A stretch of 25,710 nt of DNA. Source: CAIZLB01 sp039795875 (GTDB lineage Bacteria; Patescibacteriota; Minisyncoccia; Phycocordibacterales; CAIZLB01). The translations under genes were made by a program, and so were the position numbers. The DNA lies in the NCBI GenBank assembly GCA_039795875.1, contig JBDKKY010000011.1:1-25710 (forward strand). Direction: 5' to 3'. Shown piece after piece: positions 1 through 7,063 of the stretch. Within the stretch, counting starts at the first letter, position 1, and each line of letters opens with the position of its first letter. The notes under the pieces are model-generated. The model saw nothing but the letters and a program-made list of their open reading frames with translations. It searched no databases and had not been told where the DNA came from.

Positions 1-103
1 TGTAGAAGAGGCTGCCTGGTTGACCCCAAATAACTACCTTTGGATCGAGACAAACTTCCTCAGACCTCTCGAACTACAAGCCCAATTTCTCCAACAACCC
101 TAA
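1..103 (+). CDS. 3' end of an unidentified gene (Nudix-like tail?)
   Basis: Only the last 33 codons are present, in the frame starting at base 2 and ending at TAA 101-103; the other two plus frames stop early. The tail begins VEEAAWLTP and ends LQQP. The acidic residues followed by W-L and a proline resemble the segment after the Nudix fold in some MutT-type hydrolases, but this is weak and no catalytic motif lies inside the window. A strong intrinsic terminator follows immediately, which supports a genuine gene end here. Confidence 0.5.
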   Translation, partial: VEEAAWLTPNNYLWIETNFLRPLELQAQFLQQP

Positions 104-105
104 AC

Positions 106-150
106 CCCGCCCCGCCCGGTCCCCTGTGGACCGTGGCGAGGGTTTTTATT
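106..150 (+). terminator. Intrinsic terminator after the truncated first gene
   Basis: A GC-rich hairpin with the perfect arms CGGTCC/GGACCG extends outward through CCGCC/GGCGAGGG with a bulge, and is followed by the T-rich stretch TTTTTATTTT. It starts a few bases after the stop codon at 103. Confidence 0.75.
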
Positions 151-216
151 TTGCAAAACAAAAAACACCCTCAATCAGAAACTGACGAAAGTATTTTTGT
201 AAAAACTTAAACTCTA

Positions 217-558
217 CTATAGTATCTGTTGTGCTTGAGCAACCTGCTTCTCCGCTTCTGCATGAGCTAGTTTTGCTTCAGCTTCGGAAACTTTTAATTT
301 ATGCAATTCCAGAGATTGTTCCAATTCTCTCTTCTCACTCTTGTGAAGTTTGAATCGAGTACTTGTACGCATCATCTCAGGAATACTTAATAGTCCGCAG
401 ACCAGTACTCCCATGAGAACCGCCATGAGCAGGATCAGAGCCAATGAACCATTAATTTGCCAAAACAAAAATGTAACTGTAATCGGTACAATGTTTTGTA
501 AGGCAAAGATAACAGCTAAGGCTCCGAGAATTAAACCGAAAATAAGGAAGATGATCAT
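217..558 (-). CDS. LapA-domain (DUF1049-like) two-TM membrane protein
   Basis: This 113-aa protein has two hydrophobic helices (about residues 1-23 and 37-58). The first includes ALQN, typical of the LapA/DUF1049 family, in which the short loop sits between two helices. A charged, Ala/Glu/Lys-rich coiled coil (about 65-113) follows and would lie in the cytoplasm. In proteobacteria LapA helps lipopolysaccharide assembly; a CPR cell is not expected to make LPS, so only the fold is called. Its start lies 9 bp after the stop of the 50-aa membrane protein gene, so the two are probably one operon. No Shine-Dalgarno sequence precedes the start. Confidence 0.8.
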   Translation of the reverse strand: MIIFLIFGLILGALAVIFALQNIVPITVTFLFWQINGSLALILLMAVLMGVLVCGLLSIPEMMRTSTRFKLHKSEKRELEQSLELHKLKVSEAEAKLAHAEAEKQVAQAQQIL

Positions 559-567
559 AAAGGTGAT

Positions 568-720
568 TTACTTTAATGGATTCTCTCCTCGAATAACTCT
601 GACCAGGAACATCACTAGAGCGATTACCAACAGAACGTGTATAAACCCGCCAATTGTTATCTTTGTTACAAGACCCAAAATCCACAGAATGATTAATATC
701 GTTGCGATTGTTGTAAGCAT
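568..720 (-). CDS. Small lmo0937/DUF5670-like membrane protein (50 aa)
   Basis: A short gene starting MLTTIATILIILWILGLV and ending RGENPLK. It has two hydrophobic segments (about 3-18 and 25-42) separated by a KITIGG turn and a basic end. Length, the WILGLV segment and the GG turn fit the lmo0937 family of small membrane proteins (DUF5670), found in many bacteria and often stress-linked. The ATG is at 720 and the TAA at 568-570. The LapA-like gene follows 9 bp later on the same strand. The function is unknown. Confidence 0.75.
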   Translation of the reverse strand: MLTTIATILIILWILGLVTKITIGGFIHVLLVIALVMFLVRVIRGENPLK

Positions 721-830
721 AGGTATATATATGTATTAGGTTAATAATGTGCCTTAAGGGCTAATTTAAGACTATACCCTATCTTGGTGTGTGTCTAGTA
801 ATATAGTGTATAAGTTTTTAGGGCTACATA

Positions 831-1079
831 TTATTGTAATGTTGCCAATACAAGCTTTTCTTGCCTACTCATCTTCTTGATCGCCCATTCACGTTTCAAA
901 GCGTCACTCTTAGTTTCCAGCTTTTCCGAATAAAATAGTTTAACAGGCCGTCTTACTTTGGTGTATTTGGCGGCAGTCTTGGCAGTATTGTGGATGCTAA
1001 CTCGTTTTTCCAGATCGGTAGTATATCCGGTGTACAAGGTCTTATCCGCACATTCGAGTATGTAGACATAATAGCTCAT
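831..1079 (-). CDS. GIY-YIG endonuclease-domain protein (UPF0213/YhbQ-like)
   Basis: An 82-aa single-domain protein. YYVYILECAD at the start and TLYTGYT about 15 residues later are the two tyrosine strands of the GIY-YIG fold. LEKRVSIHN carries the conserved Arg and His of the next helix, and ALKREWAIKKM carries the conserved Glu that binds metal. Small stand-alone members of this family are abundant in CPR genomes; their substrate is unsettled (DNA repair and nuclease roles are proposed). The frame is open further upstream to 1187, but the ATG at 1079 is chosen because homology begins there and a perfect TATAAT lies 6 nt upstream, implying a leaderless mRNA. Confidence 0.88.
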   Translation of the reverse strand: MSYYVYILECADKTLYTGYTTDLEKRVSIHNTAKTAAKYTKVRRPVKLFYSEKLETKSDALKREWAIKKMSRQEKLVLATLQ

Positions 1080-1085
1080 ATGCCT

Positions 1086-1091
1086 ATTATA
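1086..1091 (-). promoter_or_regulatory. -10 element of the GIY-YIG gene (leaderless)
   Basis: A perfect TATAAT on the minus strand lies within GATGGTATAATAG, and exactly 6 nt separate it from the ATG at 1079, so transcription should begin at the start codon. The same 13-bp string precedes the gene at 7860-8201. No good -35 is seen. Confidence 0.6.
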
Positions 1092-1098
1092 CCATCGG

Positions 1099-1127
1099 TT
1101 GACACTATCCAGTTCTTGGGGTAGTTT
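1099..1127 (+). promoter_or_regulatory. Sigma70-type promoter of the small basic-protein gene
   Basis: TTGACA at 1099-1104, a 17-bp spacer, then TAGTTT at 1122-1127. It would give a leader of about 50 nt that ends C/A-rich before the ATG at 1186. It is divergent from the GIY-YIG promoter. Confidence 0.5.
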
Positions 1128-1185
1128 TACGTCTGAGATATCGACTGTCTCATTGACCCTTCCCACCCTCAACCCCACCCCAAAC

Positions 1186-1506
1186 ATGGCCGCATACCAG
1201 TACGCTCCCTTCAGCAGACTACTCCACAGATTGGCCCGCGATCACCGTGAGCACGGACCTTCGTTCAAGAAACTCTGCCGGCAACACAATCTCCCTTTGA
1301 TCAAAGGCAGGGAAACAACGCCCATTATCGAGACGATTCGACTGCTGATTGCCCATAGGGATTCAAGAAGTCAGCAGGAGAAACAGGATGCTGTCGGACG
1401 CGCTTGGCGGTTCTACAAATCAAAGAACCCTTTCGCTCAGCGCTACCGCCCCGCACGCCCCAATCGGCGGCGTCGCTTGCGCCACGCTGCTCGCGCCCAC
1501 TCGTGA
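1186..1506 (+). CDS. Small basic hypothetical protein (106 aa)
   Basis: Not recognised. The ATG at 1186 is preferred over the upstream in-frame start at 1099 because 1099 coincides with a -35 element. The protein is very basic: the middle has two likely amphipathic helices (about residues 8-24 and 45-75), and the end is an Arg-rich tail containing RRRRLRHAARAHS, as expected of a nucleic-acid-binding protein. It looks more GC-rich than its neighbours and has a C/A-rich leader without a Shine-Dalgarno, like the DHFR gene. A strong terminator follows 22 bp after the stop, which together with the promoter argues for a real transcription unit. Homology is unknown. Confidence 0.55.
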   Translation: MAAYQYAPFSRLLHRLARDHREHGPSFKKLCRQHNLPLIKGRETTPIIETIRLLIAHRDSRSQQEKQDAVGRAWRFYKSKNPFAQRYRPARPNRRRRLRHAARAHS

Positions 1507-1528
1507 GCTGATGCCTACTATTCAAACA

Positions 1529-1568
1529 CGCCGTCCTGGCCCACAACCTGGACGGCGGCTTTATTTTT
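1529..1568 (+). terminator. Intrinsic terminator after the small basic-protein gene
   Basis: Perfect 8-bp arms CGCCGTCC/GGACGGCG are followed by GCTTTATTTTTA. It lies between converging genes; on the minus strand the T-run is poor, so it mainly serves the plus strand. Confidence 0.8.
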
Positions 1569-1576
1569 ATACTGAC

Positions 1577-3373
1577 CTAACTCGTCCTCTTCGACTTCTC
1601 GATCAAACCAATCGCATCTTCATAACTCCCCGCTCGCGTCACATGGTGACCATTTACAAACATAATGTCATCAGCCTCTTTAATAGTGTTCAGTCGGTGA
1701 GCGATGATCACTTTGGTTGTATCTTTTGGTAATGCTTCCAAAGTTTTGTTCAACATCGCTTCGGTGACAGTATCGATGTTTGCTGTCGCCTCATCCAAGA
1801 TGAGCAGTTTGGGCGCGCGCAAGATCGCTCGCATAAAAGAGATCAATTGTTTTTGTCCAATACTTAGTCCTGCCCCACTTTGACTGATGGCCGTATTCAA
1901 TCCACTTTCGAAACGTGAGATAACATCCTTGAAACCTTTTTCGACAAGTATTGCCTCCAATTTTTCCAGAGAGATATGTTTCAATTCTTCATTTCCATAC
2001 GTAATATTCTCCGCTACATTTCCAGTAAACAAGATAGGATCCTGGAGAATCACACTGATCTCTTTTGCTCGATCTGCATCAGAGTACGTTCGAATATCTC
2101 TTCCGTTTAAAAACACTACGCCCGTTGTTGGATCATACAAATGTGCCATCAAACTAGCGAGGGTTGATTTACCACCTCCAGTTGGACCAACGAGAGCATA
2201 TGTCTTGCCTGGTTGAAATTGCAAGTTGGCATTCTCAATAACCGGATTGCCTCCCTCGTAATGAAACGAAACATCGGCCAATTCGATTCGTAAATCTCTA
2301 TTAGCAGATTCGGCAAGGATTATACCATCCGATATTTCTAGATTATTTTTTAAAGTTAAAATCTCCCGAATACGTGACCATGCCGCTGTCGAGGTTTGAA
2401 CATTGGCAAAGAAACCCGCCATGTATAGTAGTGGACTATAAAATCGCTGTGAGTAGGCCAGAAAAGCAATCAGGATACCAACGGTGATCTCCCCTGTCCC
2501 GATCATATACATACCTACTGAAAGCAGGGCGAGCATAGTGATATTTCCGCCAAAATCAAATATCGGCTCAAAGATACCGTATGAACGAGCGGCTTTTTTA
2601 GCAGACACAAAGGCATCATATGCCGCTTTATCCAGGTGGTCTCGGAAATAGTCTCTCTTACCGTACGCTACAACCACACGAAAGTTATTTAGATTTTCTT
2701 GTAATACTGATGAGAAATTACCAACTGCGGTCAAACTCTCTTTACTCTTCCGTCGAACATGGGGAGACATCAGTCGAACAAAGATAACCAGGACCACCGT
2801 CATGGCAAGCATGACCAAGCCCAACTTCCAGTTGATGTACAGCACAAAGCCGGCTACTCCAACCAGTGAAAAGAATGTTCCAAAGAAACGAGCTACTCCT
2901 TCTGACAAGAATTGATTCAACTTATCTGTATCGTTATTTACTCGTGACATCAGGTCTCCGGCTTTGTTCTGATTGAAAAATGCAATTGGAAGACTTTGCA
3001 GTTTGGTGAATACAGATTCACGCAAACGATACAGCGTCCGTTGAGACACCATACCCATCATTATGCCTTGTACATACCCAGCGATAATAGTAACGACATA
3101 TATGGCAACGAGCAGCCATATAACGTTTGGCAAACCTGCCAGATCTTTGGTGGCGATATACGTGTCTACAGCTTTAGCAATGATAAAAGGAGTTACTATT
3201 GAGGCCACAGAGTTCAAGAGAATAAAAATAAAAGCAAAAATGATCTTGGGCACGTCAGCTTTGATAAATGCAAAAAATTCTTTACCACTTCTCCAGGTAG
3301 AAACCTTTGCACTTTCTGTGTCATACCCTACCCCAAGTTCGTATGTTAATTTTGAATTTTTAGAATCTGTCAT
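1577..3373 (-). CDS. ABC exporter half-transporter, subunit with degenerate signature
   Basis: A 598-aa MsbA-type half-exporter with an N-terminal six-helix membrane domain (about 35-330) and a C-terminal ATPase. Walker A is GPTGGGKST (396-404), the Q-loop LQDPILF (Q444), Walker B LLILDEAT (523-530) with the catalytic Glu present, and the H-loop IIAHRL (H559). The signature is LSIGQ (503-507) instead of LSGGQ. The frame extends to 3433, but MTDSKNS at 3373 is chosen because it starts 4 bp after the stop of the partner gene. The partner has the opposite defect (normal signature, altered Walker B and H-loop), so the two should form a heterodimer with one active and one degenerate ATP site. The substrate is unknown. 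Confidence 0.9.
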   Translation of the reverse strand: MTDSKNSKLTYELGVGYDTESAKVSTWRSGKEFFAFIKADVPKIIFAFIFILLNSVASIVTPFIIAKAVDTYIATKDLAGLPNVIWLLVAIYVVTIIAGYVQGIMMGMVSQRTLYRLRESVFTKLQSLPIAFFNQNKAGDLMSRVNNDTDKLNQFLSEGVARFFGTFFSLVGVAGFVLYINWKLGLVMLAMTVVLVIFVRLMSPHVRRKSKESLTAVGNFSSVLQENLNNFRVVVAYGKRDYFRDHLDKAAYDAFVSAKKAARSYGIFEPIFDFGGNITMLALLSVGMYMIGTGEITVGILIAFLAYSQRFYSPLLYMAGFFANVQTSTAAWSRIREILTLKNNLEISDGIILAESANRDLRIELADVSFHYEGGNPVIENANLQFQPGKTYALVGPTGGGKSTLASLMAHLYDPTTGVVFLNGRDIRTYSDADRAKEISVILQDPILFTGNVAENITYGNEELKHISLEKLEAILVEKGFKDVISRFESGLNTAISQSGAGLSIGQKQLISFMRAILRAPKLLILDEATANIDTVTEAMLNKTLEALPKDTTKVIIAHRLNTIKEADDIMFVNGHHVTRAGSYEDAIGLIEKSKRTS

Positions 3374-3377
3374 ACGT

Positions 3378-5090
3378 TTATTTATGTAATGTCTCTGTAG
3401 ACATCTGTGATTGATAAATCTGATTGTATTCAAATGAACTCTCGACTAATTCATTGTGGGTTCCTGATGCGATCAGTTCTCCTTCCATCAAGACAATGAT
3501 CTTATCATATGCCTTAATAGGTTCAATCTTTTGGGTAATAGAAATCAAAGTCACACCGGGATAATTTTTAGCTACATTTTCTAGAATCAGACTCTCGGTC
3601 GCTTGATCAACACGGGCAGTAAAATCGTCCAATAATAATACCTGCGGTTGAACAGCCAACGCTCGCGCCAGCATCAATCGTTGCTTCTGACCTCCAGACA
3701 GACTGGTCCCTCGCTCACTTACCATAGTATTCAAACCCTTCGGCAACTCTTTAACCAGAGTGCCCAGTTCAGCCGTTTCCAAAGCTTTATGTAAAATACT
3801 CTCGTCTGCGTTATCAGTAAATGCGATATTGTCTCGAAACGTGGTATTGAACAAAATACTATCTTGAAACACAAGCCCAATATGCTGCAGTAGGCTGCTG
3901 ATCTTATAGTCATGTATAGGCCTATTGTCGATCAAAATATCTCCGGCCGTAGGTTGGGCAAGCCCCGCCATCAAGTAAAAGATCTGAGTCTTACCAGCAG
4001 CTGTTGGACCGACGATAGCTGTTTTAGTTTTCGCATTAATCACAAATGAAATATCTTTAAGAACACTCTTCTCCTCACCCGCAGCAGTTTTATATGTCAA
4101 TGACACGTTTTTAAATTCAATATCCCCTTTCAAATGATCAACCTCTATACCCGCTTCTTCTATTACCGGAGAATCAGCGATCTCGGCAATACGCCGTAGA
4201 GAAATAAATCCACGAGAAATCATAGGTCCTAAGAATCCGATCATGAATATCGGCCAAATAAACATGTTTGAATACGCGAGAAAAGCAGAGAATTCTCCCA
4301 ACGTCATCGTTTCTGCCGCAACTTGATGACCTCCAAACCAGACGATGATCAATGTCATGACGTTTGATAACAACGTTACGATTGGGATCAGTGTAGAGAA
4401 GCCACGTACAATACCGATACCAATATCTCGACTTTGCGTGTTAACTTTAAAGAATTTGGCGATCTCGGCTGAGGCTGAGTTCACGACCCGCACCAAAGCT
4501 GACCCAACAATAGTTTCACTAATCAAGGCGTTAACTTTTTCCAAATTTTCCTGCGCTGCTTGAAATAGCTTTGATAGCCCTCCAAAGATAAAAAAGAATG
4601 ATAGGAGTAGAAATGGTACAACCGACAAGACATACAGCCCTAGTCGAGCATTGAGGGTTAGCAAAAGAATGATACTACCGATCAGAGTGATCAGCGCACT
4701 CAAAAGCGTCACCAAGCCTGATGAAATGATACCCTTCACCGCTTCAACATCGGATGTAAACACTGTTTGTAATTTACCGGGTGTTGAGTCGGCAATGTAT
4801 TGAAATGATTGCTTAGACACCTTGGTCACCAGATTTCGCCGTAAATCATATCCAATCTTTTCCGCAAAATACGCCGATAAATAGACTTGCAGCCAGGCGA
4901 CAGCAAGAGCAATAATAATAACGATTGCCAATATGGTCATATTGCCTGACCAAGGCGAAAGGTCGCCAGCATCAATAGTGTTGGCAGCCAGCTTAGGAAC
5001 ATACAGTGCGGCAATAGATGAAATGAAGCCCAGTGATGTAACCAATACAATCCATCCCTTATACGATTTGATAAGTTTTGCGAATGACAT
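3378..5090 (-). CDS. ABC exporter half-transporter, subunit with degenerate Walker B and H-loop
   Basis: A 570-aa half-exporter: membrane domain about 10-300, ATPase about 320-570. Walker A is GPTAAGKT (361-368), Q-loop Q409, signature LSGGQ (464-468). Walker B reads LLLDDFT, so the catalytic Glu is Asp489, and the usual His of the H-loop is Gln520 (ISITQKIE). Both changes fit the non-catalytic subunit of heterodimeric exporters such as TM287/288 and BmrC/BmrD. It is encoded 25 bp after lexA and 4 bp before its partner, all on the minus strand. A TATACT hexamer 12 nt upstream of the ATG (5103-5108) could be an extra promoter. Confidence 0.9.
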   Translation of the reverse strand: MSFAKLIKSYKGWIVLVTSLGFISSIAALYVPKLAANTIDAGDLSPWSGNMTILAIVIIIALAVAWLQVYLSAYFAEKIGYDLRRNLVTKVSKQSFQYIADSTPGKLQTVFTSDVEAVKGIISSGLVTLLSALITLIGSIILLLTLNARLGLYVLSVVPFLLLSFFFIFGGLSKLFQAAQENLEKVNALISETIVGSALVRVVNSASAEIAKFFKVNTQSRDIGIGIVRGFSTLIPIVTLLSNVMTLIIVWFGGHQVAAETMTLGEFSAFLAYSNMFIWPIFMIGFLGPMISRGFISLRRIAEIADSPVIEEAGIEVDHLKGDIEFKNVSLTYKTAAGEEKSVLKDISFVINAKTKTAIVGPTAAGKTQIFYLMAGLAQPTAGDILIDNRPIHDYKISSLLQHIGLVFQDSILFNTTFRDNIAFTDNADESILHKALETAELGTLVKELPKGLNTMVSERGTSLSGGQKQRLMLARALAVQPQVLLLDDFTARVDQATESLILENVAKNYPGVTLISITQKIEPIKAYDKIIVLMEGELIASGTHNELVESSFEYNQIYQSQMSTETLHK

Positions 5091-5115
5091 AGAGTAAATC
5101 TGAGTATAGCACGGT

Positions 5116-5682
5116 CTAATACTTTCGTATCACTCCAACTACAATAGCTCCTATATGTAATGACTCTGTCGGATGAATATCTTTGTAGTTTTTATTGGCT
5201 GGTTGTAAATAGATCTTAGTACCTTTCTGGCGAAAGTATTTCATGGTCCATCCTCCATCAACCTCTGCGATCACGATGTCACCATCCCGAGCATTGCTCC
5301 TCTTCTCGACGATAACCATGTCACCTTCTTGAATAGCAGCTTCGATCATGGAGTCACCTTTTACTTCTAGAATATATGTTCGATCTTTGTGAGGCATCAA
5401 GAAGCTATCTATGTTAATAGTATCTAGCACGCTTTCTTCTGCTACAGACGGCATACCCGCTTCAACAAGACCCAGAAAAGGCACCTCCTCGAATTCTTCA
5501 AGCAAGCTCAATTTACCCTTGGCGTCTTTGGCTACGACACCCATCTCTACCAATTTGTTAATAAGCTTATACACCGCGTTCTTCGATTTGAATCCTGTTA
5601 GACCCATAATCTCTTGATACCCAGGCATACGCTTATTTTTTTGATAGAAGGAAATGATTTTTTCTTTGTATTGCTCAATCAT
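5116..5682 (-). CDS. lexA: LexA repressor, SOS regulator with self-cleavage
   Basis: 188 aa. The N-terminal winged helix (1-60) includes RMPGYQEI and the helix after GLTGFKSKNAVYKL. The cleavage site is Ala75-Gly76 in GLVEAGMPS. The Ser/Lys catalytic dyad of the S24 peptidase domain is Ser111 (VKGDSM) and Lys148 (WTMKYF). After RecA-stimulated autocleavage LexA leaves its operators and repair genes are switched on. Upstream, a GAAC-N4-GTTC palindrome sits in the promoter of the preceding 70-aa gene, 28 bp away, so the cluster is probably autoregulated. A local TATAAT 10 nt before the ATG may provide a second promoter. Confidence 0.93.
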   Translation of the reverse strand: MIEQYKEKIISFYQKNKRMPGYQEIMGLTGFKSKNAVYKLINKLVEMGVVAKDAKGKLSLLEEFEEVPFLGLVEAGMPSVAEESVLDTINIDSFLMPHKDRTYILEVKGDSMIEAAIQEGDMVIVEKRSNARDGDIVIAEVDGGWTMKYFRQKGTKIYLQPANKNYKDIHPTESLHIGAIVVGVIRKY

Positions 5683-5710
5683 GTATACGTAAATTATATC
5701 AGGTTTGTAT

Positions 5711-5923
5711 TTATAATAGGAATGAAGACATCACATGCGCCGCTTTGGCGAACCATCGTGATCCCCCTCTGTTCTTTAAGATATCAGATAAATGGGTCAG
5801 GAGGAACTTGTGATGTTTTGATTCTTTCTTATATGACAAACCACGGAGAATCTTCATATCAATTTCTTGATTGATTCTCTCAATTTCTGATTGAATTGTT
5901 TTGATGCGTGTATTTGTGCTCAT
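5711..5923 (-). CDS. Small coiled-coil hypothetical protein upstream of lexA (70 aa)
   Basis: Not assigned to a named family. The ATG at 5923 is preferred over the longer frame to 5983 because a strong promoter lies at 5962-5990. An amphipathic helix rich in I/E/K (about 5-25, including IQSEIERINQEID) is followed by a basic stretch (RGLSYKKESKHHKF) and a second helix. This suggests a small oligomeric or nucleic-acid-associated protein. It is the first gene after the proposed LexA box and lies 28 bp before lexA, so it is expected to be damage-inducible, though its role is unknown. Confidence 0.65.
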   Translation of the reverse strand: MSTNTRIKTIQSEIERINQEIDMKILRGLSYKKESKHHKFLLTHLSDILKNRGGSRWFAKAAHVMSSFLL

Positions 5924-5961
5924 ATATATGTATATATTGTTACTCAAGTTATTATGTCTTA

Positions 5962-5990
5962 AGTATAGTGAACTGTGGTTCACCTGTCAA
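5962..5990 (-). promoter_or_regulatory. Promoter with LexA-type operator in the spacer
   Basis: Read on the minus strand: TTGACA (5985-5990), exactly 17 bp, then TATACT (5962-5967). The spacer contains the perfect inverted repeat GTGAAC-CACA-GTTCAC (5968-5983), whose core GAAC-N4-GTTC matches the operator of Gram-positive LexA (DinR). A repressor bound here would block RNA polymerase directly. It controls the 70-aa gene, lexA and perhaps the ABC exporter genes. Confidence 0.8.
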
Positions 5991-6082
5991 ACATACTATA
6001 TATGTTGCGAATGTGGATAAGGAGTTTGTCAATTCGCCTGCGCTAACGCTCCGGCGGAACACGGTTCTGAGGATGAACAGGT

Positions 6083-6118
6083 GTATAAAAAAGTACGGCG
6101 GATTTCTCCACCGTACTT
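6083..6118 (-). terminator. Intrinsic terminator after the oxygenase gene
   Basis: On the minus strand a 12-bp stem (AAGTACGG and three further pairs, one G-T) closes a GAAA tetraloop and is followed by TTTTTTAT. It begins 21 bp after the stop at 6139. Confidence 0.85.
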
Positions 6119-6138
6119 GCGAAGGTGCACCAAGGGGT

Positions 6139-6972
6139 TTATTTGAACATGGCTTTGAATTGTTCCAACGCCATGTCATATGTGGAACCAGGCGGTATCT
6201 CTTGCAAACGTCCACCCTTCTCCTTATCGTATACAGGGGTGTGCGTTTGCCGTACAAAACACACTGCTGATGTGCGGCCACAAACTTTGGTTTGAGCATT
6301 GGCCACGACACGATGTGCGAGCGCTCGTAATTTACCATCGGACCGATGTTGCAATTGCATAGCAGGAATGATCACCGTCTCCCCTTCCGATACCGGCATA
6401 TCAACCCACTCACGTGTATCATATGTTAGGCATTGCAGGCCTGGATCACTTTCAAATAAGTGGAATGTGAATCCACTTTGGTCCACATGTGCAGTCGCAG
6501 TTTCCTCACCATCTTCTCGATCGCCAAAGTAGTGAATGAATCGAATAAAATAACCATCCTCACTTTGATCTACCTCCTTCACAAAACCCGGAATGCCGTA
6601 TTCTACTTCAACTTGTCGGGCAAATTCGAGTAAAGATGGTTTGAGTAGTCGCAAGACCGCGCTTGCATCTTTGGTAAATTCCAAAGCATGATAATTACCC
6701 ATAGCTGCCGCATGGTCCCGAAGCCACTGCAATCCCTGTATAGTAAGGTCAAAGTTTTCCTTACGATCCGCCTTCAGGCCTATTCCTTCTTTTAGTTCGT
6801 ATCCTACTCCAGCGCCATCATTGCTATACGGTAGTCTTTTCTTTACTGCAGTGGGTAGTTGCCAAAAATCAGTCCATGATTGCTGTGCTTTTAAAACTGC
6901 TACTCGCAACTCAGCAGGATACTGCAGGCGAAATATACCTGTTTGTGCAAAATCTTGAATTGGTGATTTCAT
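6139..6972 (-). CDS. Isopenicillin-N-synthase-like 2-oxoglutarate/Fe(II) oxygenase
   Basis: 277 aa. The jelly-roll core carries the iron-binding HxD...H triad as H162-x-D164 (AHVDQSGFTF) and H220 (ALAHRVV). R233 and S235 in GRTSAVCFV form the RxS motif that binds the 2-oxoglutarate carboxylate. GLQCL and W189 are the usual strand before the final histidine. An N-terminal helical part (1-100) resembles the DIOX_N region of this family. Such enzymes hydroxylate, desaturate or cyclise small molecules using O2 and 2-oxoglutarate. The substrate cannot be told; the gene appears to stand alone between an intergenic region and its own terminator. Predicted cytosolic. Confidence 0.85.
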   Translation of the reverse strand: MKSPIQDFAQTGIFRLQYPAELRVAVLKAQQSWTDFWQLPTAVKKRLPYSNDGAGVGYELKEGIGLKADRKENFDLTIQGLQWLRDHAAAMGNYHALEFTKDASAVLRLLKPSLLEFARQVEVEYGIPGFVKEVDQSEDGYFIRFIHYFGDREDGEETATAHVDQSGFTFHLFESDPGLQCLTYDTREWVDMPVSEGETVIIPAMQLQHRSDGKLRALAHRVVANAQTKVCGRTSAVCFVRQTHTPVYDKEKGGRLQEIPPGSTYDMALEQFKAMFK

Positions 6973-7029
6973 AGTGGTTACGGACCTTGGTTAATGATCC
7001 TGCATGTATGTTAGCCAAACTCTACATAA

Positions 7030-7052
7030 AGAAAAAGCGAGTATCCCCTCGG
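7030..7052 (-). terminator. Weak possible terminator after the winged-helix/Nudix gene
   Basis: On the minus strand CGAG/CTCG (7048-7051 with 7038-7041) closes a six-base loop and is followed by CTTTTTC. The stem is only four pairs, so this is tentative. It lies 12 bp past the stop codon. Confidence 0.35.
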
Positions 7053-7063
7053 TAAAAATCTTC

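Noticed and set aside
452..685. 77-aa minus-strand frame
   Set aside because: Overlaps the much better 50-aa lmo0937-like gene and the LapA-like gene in another frame and has no family features.
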